The notes under the pieces: generated by a model | The model's input: the letters and a program-made list of their open reading frames with translations, nothing else | Database searches by the model: none | What the model was told of the DNA's origin: nothing | In this document: positions 58,930 to 64,000 of the stretch, in pieces | Layout: the number at the start of each line of letters is the position of its first letter | Numbering within the stretch: the stretch's first letter is position 1 | Assembly (NCBI RefSeq): GCF_007655005.1 | Contig: NZ_SZVW01000007.1 | Location: forward strand, 1 to 64,000 | Direction: 5' to 3' | Length of the DNA stretch: 64,000 nucleotides | Source: Streptomyces tibetensis | GTDB taxonomy: Bacteria > Actinomycetota > Actinomycetes > Streptomycetales > Streptomycetaceae | Translations under genes and position numbers: made by a program

Positions 58930-59685
58930 ATGGGCAGGAGCCGCAGAACACTTCCGGAGGAGCTTCTGTTGCTGGCGCTGGACCCGACCACGGGTACCAC
59001 CGCACAGCCGCAGTCGCTCGACCTCGGTCTGGCCGGAGCACAGCTAGTAGAGCTGGCGCTGGCCGGACGGATAGCCCCAGACGGGGATCGTATCGCCGTG
59101 GTGGCACCACGGCCGACTGGAGACCCAACGTTGGACTGCGCGTTGGAGTTGCTGCGAAGGCGTGGCGCTCCCGTGCGGGCAGTGAACTGGATTGGCGGGC
59201 CGCGACTGGGGCTGCGCCAGACCTACCTCTCGCATCTGGAGCGGTGCGGCATGGTGCATGCCGTGGCGGGCCAGATGTGCGGAGTGCTGCCGACGACTCG
59301 CTACCAGGCGACGGACACCGAGATCAGCCGGGAGATCAGGTCCCGTCTGGACTCCGCGATCCGCACCGGCGTACCGCCGGACCCGCGGACCGCGGCACTC
59401 GCCGCCCTCGCTCACGCGGTCGGCCTCGGCAAGCACCTGTACCCGGGCAACGAGGGACGTTCCTCTCGCTCCCGGCTCAGGGACCTGATCCGGCACGACC
59501 CCATGGGCGGTCTCGTCGCGCACGCGGTGATGGACGTCCAGAACGGCGTCGCGGCCCAGCCGCGCCGCAGCCCGGCACCGCCCGGCCGTCAGGCCGCCGG
59601 CGGAACCAGGCCCGCAACGGAACCCGCCCGAGGCGTTCCGATGCAACCGCGCCACGGAACCATGGCGCGCGCAGTGGCCCACTGA
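58930..59685 (+). CDS. GPP34 (Golgi phosphoprotein 3-like) family protein
   Basis: The 251-residue protein starts RRTLPEELLLLALDPTTG, then LGLAGAQLVELALAGRI, LDCALELLRRRGAP and the C-terminal TAALAALAHAVGLGKHLYPG and DLIRHDP. This is the GPP34/GOLPH3 fold found widely in actinobacteria, probably a phosphoinositide- or membrane-surface-binding protein. The last 45 residues are basic and disordered. ATG 58930 is preferred; ATG 58926 is out of frame. A GGGGAGG precedes it. It is divergent from the DD-carboxypeptidase gene over a 235-bp gap in which I see no further gene. Confidence 0.87.
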   Translation: MGRSRRTLPEELLLLALDPTTGTTAQPQSLDLGLAGAQLVELALAGRIAPDGDRIAVVAPRPTGDPTLDCALELLRRRGAPVRAVNWIGGPRLGLRQTYLSHLERCGMVHAVAGQMCGVLPTTRYQATDTEISREIRSRLDSAIRTGVPPDPRTAALAALAHAVGLGKHLYPGNEGRSSRSRLRDLIRHDPMGGLVAHAVMDVQNGVAAQPRRSPAPPGRQAAGGTRPATEPARGVPMQPRHGTMARAVAH

Positions 59686-59761
59686 GCCGCGCGCCGCGCC
59701 CGCAACACCTACGACCGGCACGCACCACGGGACCCACGAACCCGGTCACGGGAGCCGCTGT

Positions 59762-59805
59762 CCGAGCGGGGCGAAGAGAGCGCACACTCTCTTCGCCCCG
59801 CTCGG
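59762..59805. terminator. Perfect 19-bp stem-loop after the GPP34 gene
   Basis: CCGAGCGGGGCGAAGAGAG (59762-59780) pairs fully with 59787-59805 across a six-base loop (CGCACA). The stem is long and GC-rich, 76 bp beyond the GPP34 stop. No U-run follows, as is usual for Streptomyces terminators. It isolates the XRE gene from read-through. Confidence 0.75.
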
Positions 59806-59935
59806 CGTGCCGTGCCCGAACTGGCGTGTACCCGTCGCATATCCACCGTTTCCCAGCGGTAGTAAGCACCTTGGTGGCAGTCTGCTCAGCAGCAGATACG
59901 CAAAGTAGAGGCACGCAGCCGGAGGTGCACGTCCC

Positions 59936-60793
59936 GTGGCGTCCAATGTCAATCCCACCGTCAGGCGGCGCCGGCTGGGCCAGGAGCTCCGCAGGCTCCG
60001 CGAGCTCAAGGGCATGACGGCCGAAGAGGTGGCGGAGCGGCTGCTGGTGTCGCAGTCGAAGATCAGCCGGCTGGAGAACGGCCGGCGCAGCATCAGCCAG
60101 CGCGACGTGCGCGACCTGTGCGGGGTCTACGAGGTCGAGGACCAGCGCATCGTCGACTCGCTGATGCAGATGGCCAAGGACTCCCGGCAGCAGGGCTGGT
60201 GGCACGCCTTCGGGGACATCCCCTACAGCGTCTACATCGGCCTGGAGACGGACGCCGAGTCGCTGCGGGTCTACGAACCCCAGATCATCACCGGCCTGTT
60301 GCAGACCCGTGCGTACGCCGAGGCCATCATCCGGGGCGGTTCGCCCGAGGCGACGGAGGCGGACAACGACAAGCGCGTCGAGGTGCGGCTGCGCCGGCAG
60401 GGCCGGATCACCGCCGACACCGAACCGCTGCGGCTGTGGGTGGTGCTGGACGAGGCGTCCCTGCACCGGATCGTCGGCAGCCGGCCGGTGATGCGCGAAC
60501 AGCTGGAGCACCTCATCGAGATGTCGCAGCTGCCCCACATCACCGTGCAGGTCCTGCCGTTCGAGGTCGGCGCACACGCCGGCATCAACGGCCAGTACTC
60601 GATCCTGGAGTTCGCCGACGCGGCCGACTCGAGCGTGGTCTACATCGAGGGCGTCACCAGCGACCTGTACCTGGAGAAGCCGCTGGACGTGCAGAAGTAC
60701 ACGGTGATGTACGAGCACCTGCGCGCCCAGTCGCTGAACGTGGACCAGTCCCGGCAGCTCATCGAGCGTGTGGCGAAGGAGTACGCGCGCTGA
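59936..60793 (+). CDS. WhiJ-like XRE regulator with DUF5753 domain
   Basis: The 285-residue protein has the helix-turn-helix RLGQELRRLRELKGMTAEEVAERLLVSQSKISRLENGRR in pieces (residues about 13-52) and a DUF5753 domain (WWHAFGDIPYSVYIGLE, QIITGLLQTRAYAEAII, HITVQVLPFEVGAHAGINGQYSIL). GTG 59936 follows GGAGGT. A DUF397 gene follows 197 bp downstream. I remember the corresponding S. coelicolor pair as SCO4441/SCO4442, which affect development. This is the second such module in the window. Confidence 0.9.
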   Translation: MASNVNPTVRRRRLGQELRRLRELKGMTAEEVAERLLVSQSKISRLENGRRSISQRDVRDLCGVYEVEDQRIVDSLMQMAKDSRQQGWWHAFGDIPYSVYIGLETDAESLRVYEPQIITGLLQTRAYAEAIIRGGSPEATEADNDKRVEVRLRRQGRITADTEPLRLWVVLDEASLHRIVGSRPVMREQLEHLIEMSQLPHITVQVLPFEVGAHAGINGQYSILEFADAADSSVVYIEGVTSDLYLEKPLDVQKYTVMYEHLRAQSLNVDQSRQLIERVAKEYAR

Positions 60794-60990
60794 GACGGAG
60801 CCGGAGGATGATCTTCCGCCGGGCAAGGCGCGGGATGCTACACCCCTGACACGCCTGACTGGAAGACTCCCCTGGAATATGCCATCCGGTCGAGTGAATG
60901 CCTGCGCCGAACGAGGAGGGTGGCGAGTAGCGTCGATCACGCCAACCACCAGCACGGGTTGGCGTAAACGCAACTCGCAACGGAGCGAAC

Positions 60991-61182
60991 ATGGCAATTC
61001 GTCTGGGCGCCACGGAGACGTGGACGACCTCCTCCTACACCAACAACAACGGCGCCTGCGTGATGGTCAGGTCGACCGTCGACGAGGCCCTGGAGCTCGG
61101 TGACACCAAGGTCCCCGAGGGCCCCAAGCTCGCGTTTCCCGCCGACGCGTGGAACGCCTTCGTGGACTCGGTCAAGGCCTGA
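60991..61182 (+). CDS. DUF397 protein
   Basis: The 63-residue protein has the DUF397 layout: ETWTTSSYTNNNGACVMVRS, then VPEGPKLAFPADAWNAFVDSVKA. It is longer between the two halves than the copy at 44694 and lacks the usual LRDSK strand. GGAGCG precedes the ATG. It is the partner of the XRE gene before it, but with its own 197-bp upstream region and so probably its own promoter. Confidence 0.87.
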   Translation: MAIRLGATETWTTSSYTNNNGACVMVRSTVDEALELGDTKVPEGPKLAFPADAWNAFVDSVKA

Positions 61183-61217
61183 CCTCGCGATCGACAGCAC
61201 CACAAGCACCACCGACA

Positions 61218-61259
61218 GAGCCCTCTCGACCAGCATCGCCGTCCTAGCCGAGAGGGCTC
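61218..61259. terminator. 11-bp stem-loop between DUF397 and the convergent MerR gene
   Basis: GAGCCCTCTCG (61218-61228) is complementary to CGAGAGGGCTC (61249-61259) with a 20-base loop. It lies 35 bp past the DUF397 stop and 31 bp before the MerR stop, the expected place for a bidirectional terminator. Confidence 0.65.
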
Positions 61260-61290
61260 CGCTTGTGCCCGGAGATCTCCGAGAGGGAGA

Positions 61291-62160
61291 TCAGCTCACG
61301 GGGAACGCCACGTCACACACCGGGTCCCCGGGCCCCGACGCCTCCCAGTCGGCGAAGTACAGCTCCCGGCAGGGGCCGGTCGCCGTCAGCCCCCGCGCCG
61401 CCATCCACTCCTCCACCGCCTCGAACGCGGCCAGGATCTGCGGGTGCGCCACCTGCGCCTTGGTGATCCTGGTGTACGCCAGCCGCCGGGCCGGCTCCAC
61501 CCGAACCGCCGTCTCCCACGCCCGGCCCCGCCGCTTGGCCCAGGCCCGGGCCGCCGCCTCGTCGGCCACCGGAACACACGCCTCGGCGGGACCGTCGCTC
61601 TCCATCGAGACCTCAGCGTGGTAGGCGACGTACGGCACTCCGGCCACGCCCCCGCACTCCCGGGCAGCCTCCTCCAGCCGGCCCAGCGCCGCCCCGATCC
61701 AGGCCGGCAGCTCGTCCACCAGCGTGTGCCGCTTCTCGGAGATCACCACCTGGGCGGGCGTCTGAACCGTCTCGACCGTGAACTTCCCGTACATCTCGGA
61801 GCTCCTCCCCGACAGTCGTCCACGGAGGTACTCGGCGAGCGTCCGCTGCCCCGCCACCCGCGCCTCGACGTCCGCCCAGTAGGCACCGAGCAGCCCGGCC
61901 GCCGCGGGCCCGTCGCCCGCCCCGACCACCTCGGCGATCCGGGCGAGCGGCATGTCCAGCTGCCGCAGCATGGCCACGAGCCGGGCCCGTTCGACCTGGC
62001 CGGCGCGGTAGTAGCGGTAGCCGGTGGCCTCGTCGACATGCGCCGGGGCCAGCAGGCCCAGCCGGTCGTACAGCCGCAGGGCCTTCGCCGACAGGCGGGC
62101 GCGCGCGGCGAACGCCCCGATGGTGAGCAGTTCCAGGTCCTTGTCCGGTCCGTCCACCAC
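61291..62160 (-). CDS. MerR-family regulator with GyrI-like effector domain
   Basis: The 289-residue protein has an N-terminal MerR winged helix (LTIGAFAARARLSAKALRLYDRLGLLAPAHVDEATGYRYY in pieces), a dimerisation helix and a C-terminal GyrI/BmrR-type ligand domain (VVISEKRHTLVDELPAWIGAALGRL, VPYVAYHAEVSMESDG, CRELYFADWEASGPGD). Such regulators sense hydrophobic or cationic drugs. GTG 62160 is chosen because GGAGG lies five bases upstream; GTG 62175 would leave it unsupported. Confidence 0.85.
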   Translation of the reverse strand: MVDGPDKDLELLTIGAFAARARLSAKALRLYDRLGLLAPAHVDEATGYRYYRAGQVERARLVAMLRQLDMPLARIAEVVGAGDGPAAAGLLGAYWADVEARVAGQRTLAEYLRGRLSGRSSEMYGKFTVETVQTPAQVVISEKRHTLVDELPAWIGAALGRLEEAARECGGVAGVPYVAYHAEVSMESDGPAEACVPVADEAAARAWAKRRGRAWETAVRVEPARRLAYTRITKAQVAHPQILAAFEAVEEWMAARGLTATGPCRELYFADWEASGPGDPVCDVAFPVS

Positions 62161-62251
62161 GGCATCCTCCGTCACCGGGCAGCTCTTCCGCCCGACGACG
62201 AGGACACTCGGGCCTGCCCCAGGGGCAAGGTCAACGCGCCGCGGCCCCTCT

Positions 62252-62755
62252 TCAGGCCAGCTGGGCCTCGATCGCCGCCACGACCTCCGCCGAGTCCGGC
62301 TCGGTCTGCGGCGAGAAACGGGCCACGACGCCGCCGTCCCGGCCGATGAGGAACTTCTCGAAGTTCCAGCGGATGTCCCCGCTGTGGCCCTCGGCGTCGG
62401 CGAAGCCGGTCAGGCGGTCGTACAGCGGGTGCCGTCCCTCGCCGTTCACCTCGACCTTCTCGGTCATCGGGAAGGTCACACCGTAGGTCGCCGAGCAGAA
62501 CTCGGCGATCTCGTCGGCGCTGCCGGGCTCCTGCCCGAGGAACTGGTTGCAGGGCACGCCGAGGACGGCGAAGCCGCGCGCCGCGTACTGCTCGTGGAGC
62601 TTCTCGAGGGCCGTGTACTGCGGGGTCAGGCCGCACTTGGAGGCGACGTTCACCACGAGCACCGCCTTGCCCGCGTACTGGGACAGGTCGGCGGAACCGC
62701 CCTGCAGTGCACCGATCTCGACGTCGAGGGGAGAGGAACCGTTGGTAGTCGTCAT
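62252..62755 (-). CDS. Glutathione peroxidase-family thiol peroxidase
   Basis: The 167-residue protein has the peroxidatic Cys41 in VNVASKCGLTPQY, Gln in PCNQFLGQEPG and Trp in IRWNFEKFLIG, the conserved catalytic triad. In actinobacteria these enzymes use thioredoxin or mycothiol rather than glutathione. It sits 10 bp downstream of the ArsR-type regulator gene, in the same direction, so the two may be cotranscribed. I recall the S. coelicolor homologue as SCO4444. Confidence 0.9.
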   Translation of the reverse strand: MTTTNGSSPLDVEIGALQGGSADLSQYAGKAVLVVNVASKCGLTPQYTALEKLHEQYAARGFAVLGVPCNQFLGQEPGSADEIAEFCSATYGVTFPMTEKVEVNGEGRHPLYDRLTGFADAEGHSGDIRWNFEKFLIGRDGGVVARFSPQTEPDSAEVVAAIEAQLA

Positions 62756-62764
62756 GAGCAGACC

Positions 62765-63757
62765 CTAGCTCCGCCGGATGTCCGGCCGGTTCCGGGCCTC
62801 GGTGGCCTCCACCAGCACCTGCCCCGCCGCCGTCCGCGAGTACAGCACCGACCGGCCCGCCCGCCGCCGCTCCACGAGACCGGCGTCCAGCAGCACCCGC
62901 AGATGCCGCCCCACCGAGCCGAGGCCCTGCCCCGTCAGGGCGACCAGCTGGCTGGTGCTCAGCGGTGAGCCGAGCCGGACCAGCACCCCGGCGCGGGCGG
63001 TGCCGAGCAGTGCGCCGAGGCTCGCGGGCACGGGCCTGCCGCCCGGGTCGGCGAGCGCCCCGGCACACGGATAGACCAGCGCGTACCGCTCCGTGCCCTC
63101 CCACGCCACCCAGCCGATGCGCTGTGTCGTGATGGGCACGAACACCAGCTCGGCGCCGGACAGCTCGCGCGGCGGGTACTCGCGCGCGTTCACCTGGAGC
63201 CGGTTCTCCCCGAGCCACTGCGTCCCCGGCCGCAGCGTGTCCAGCGCACTCGCCCAGCCACCCCGGCTGACCTGCGCGGTCCGGGCGACCACATCGGCTT
63301 CGAGGACGCGCCGGCGGTGCGGCCAGTACGGCAGCACGGCCGTCGTCCAGACGTACGTCAGAAGGTCCGCGGCACGCTGGGGGAGATCGCCCCGGTGCAG
63401 CCGGGCCGGGACCGGGCCGCGCAGGGAGACGGTGAGGTCGGTGCGGGCCGCGTCCGGGTCGGCCGCCCGCACCCGCGCCACCCCCTGTTCGAAGGTCTCC
63501 CCGTCACGCGGGGCGGGGGAGAGGAAGTCGGCCGTCCACTCCCGTCCGATCCCGGCGCGGATCAGCTGCGCCGTCACCGGGTCACCCGCCAGCCGCCTCC
63601 GATACGCCGGCAGATGCGGGTCGAGCCACCGCCGCTCGCCGGGATGCGCCGCCTCGGCCGCGTGCAGCAGCCGCAGACTCGCGAAGGCCTCGGCGAACGG
63701 CGAGATCACGAACCGGCTCCCCGCCAGGGTGTCGGCGTTGATCTGCCACCAGCCCAT
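62765..63757 (-). CDS. ArsR-type helix-turn-helix regulator with DUF5937-like N-terminal domain
   Basis: The 330-residue protein has an N-terminal domain (RFVISPFAEAFASLRLLHAA, WTADFLSPAP) of the DUF5937 kind and a C-terminal winged helix (LGTARAGVLVRLGSPLSTSQLVALTGQGLGSVGRHLRVLLDAGLVERRRAGRSVLY in pieces). It likely represses its own operon with the downstream peroxidase. ATG 63757 follows GAGGGGGCGG. In-frame low-complexity sequence continues upstream through a tandem repeat to 63886, but there is no second conserved domain there. Confidence 0.8.
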   Translation of the reverse strand: MGWWQINADTLAGSRFVISPFAEAFASLRLLHAAEAAHPGERRWLDPHLPAYRRRLAGDPVTAQLIRAGIGREWTADFLSPAPRDGETFEQGVARVRAADPDAARTDLTVSLRGPVPARLHRGDLPQRAADLLTYVWTTAVLPYWPHRRRVLEADVVARTAQVSRGGWASALDTLRPGTQWLGENRLQVNAREYPPRELSGAELVFVPITTQRIGWVAWEGTERYALVYPCAGALADPGGRPVPASLGALLGTARAGVLVRLGSPLSTSQLVALTGQGLGSVGRHLRVLLDAGLVERRRAGRSVLYSRTAAGQVLVEATEARNRPDIRRS

Positions 63758-63767
63758 CGACCGCCCC

Positions 63768-63945
63768 CTCCGTGAGCCCCTCCGCGAGCCCCCCTCCGTG
63801 AGCCCCTCCGCGAGCCCCCGCTCCGCGAGCGCGTCCGTGTGCCCCCGCTCCGCGAGCGCGTCCGTGTGCCCCCGCTCTGCGAGCACGTCCGTGAGCCCCT
63901 CCGTGAGCCCCTCCGCGAGCCGCTCCGCGAGCGCGTCCGTGAGGT
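63768..63945. repeat. Tandem repeat upstream of the ArsR-type gene
   Basis: Units of about 15 and 30 bp with cores GTGAGCCCCTCCGCGAGCC and CGCTCCGCGAGCGCGTCCGT run from about 63768 to 63945. On the minus strand they read LAERGHTDALAERGHTDA and TEGGSRRGSRRG in frame with the regulator. The array occupies its whole proximal promoter region. Confidence 0.8.
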
Positions 63946-64000
63946 TTCGCGTCTGCGCGAAACAATAACCACGCCGACAGGCGCGTCGAAGACTCCGCGT

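Noticed and set aside
1-64000. tRNA, rRNA, insertion sequences, integrase or attachment sites
   Set aside because: I saw no cloverleaf with CCA-type acceptor, no rRNA-like stretch and no transposase or integrase motifs on reading both strands, so no mobile element is called.

Overview
High-GC actinobacterial chromosome, almost certainly Streptomyces. Supporting signs are G/C-ending codons throughout, frequent GTG starts, ATGA/GTGA stop-start overlaps, an AfsK/AfsR/AfsS-type regulatory set, WhiJ-like XRE/DUF397 pairs, F420-dependent enzymes with a fused FO synthase, and a GPP34 protein. From memory and unchecked, the conserved backbone (afsK, afsS, afsR, fbiC, DD-carboxypeptidase, GPP34, XRE/DUF397, glutathione peroxidase) follows the order of the S. 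coelicolor SCO4423-SCO4444 region, with extra blocks inserted.

Layout. 1-2.2 kb: 3' part of an AfsK-like kinase, a stop-codon-containing tandem repeat, and a secreted Gly/Ser-rich protein. 2.2-7.3 kb: divergent CoA-catabolism cluster (hydrolase, enoyl-CoA hydratase, DUF35 protein and thiolase-like protein leftward; acyl-CoA synthetase rightward). 7.4-9.1 kb: SMP-30 family protein and a VapBC-like pair. 9.2-12.7 kb: afsS (four repeats) downstream of afsR, with a candidate AfsR box in front of afsS. 12.9-20.3 kb: six-gene catabolic block (two amidohydrolases, two LLM F420 oxidoreductases, an SDR, an aldehyde dehydrogenase). 20.3-21.6 kb: F420/deazaflavin-type reductase and an EEP phosphatase. 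21.7-31.2 kb: leftward operon for urea or guanidine carboxylation (APC permease, two DUF1989 proteins, biotin carboxylase, allophanate hydrolase, TetR). 31.4-34.6 kb: PHP phosphoesterase, decayed gene remnants, a third LLM enzyme and a small membrane protein. 34.7-41.1 kb: fbiC, membrane glycosyltransferase-like proteins, GtrA, GT2 and a catalytically dead YkuD-like protein. 41.2-50 kb: DUF2165 protein, ATPase-TPR protein, XRE/DUF397/ATP-binding module, microORFs, a possible toxin-antitoxin pair, GNAT and ADP-ribosylglycohydrolase. 50-53.4 kb: sodium/solute symporter, then SDR and a dimeric-barrel protein arranged divergently. 53.4-64 kb: membrane protein, repeat-rich DD-carboxypeptidase, GPP34, XRE/DUF397, MerR, glutathione peroxidase and an ArsR-type regulator.

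How the parts connect. The most informative non-coding signal is a 15-bp palindrome, CTGAC-N5-GTCAG, with a -10-like hexamer against its left arm. It occurs at four separate loci in front of the CoA cluster (one copy per divergent gene), the amidohydrolase operon, the LLM/aminoacylase operon and the SDR/dimeric-barrel pair. This suggests one repressor (not evident here) controls a dispersed catabolic regulon with F420-dependent steps. A second theme is short tandem repeats that copy the last codons and stop codon of a gene into the adjacent intergenic space.
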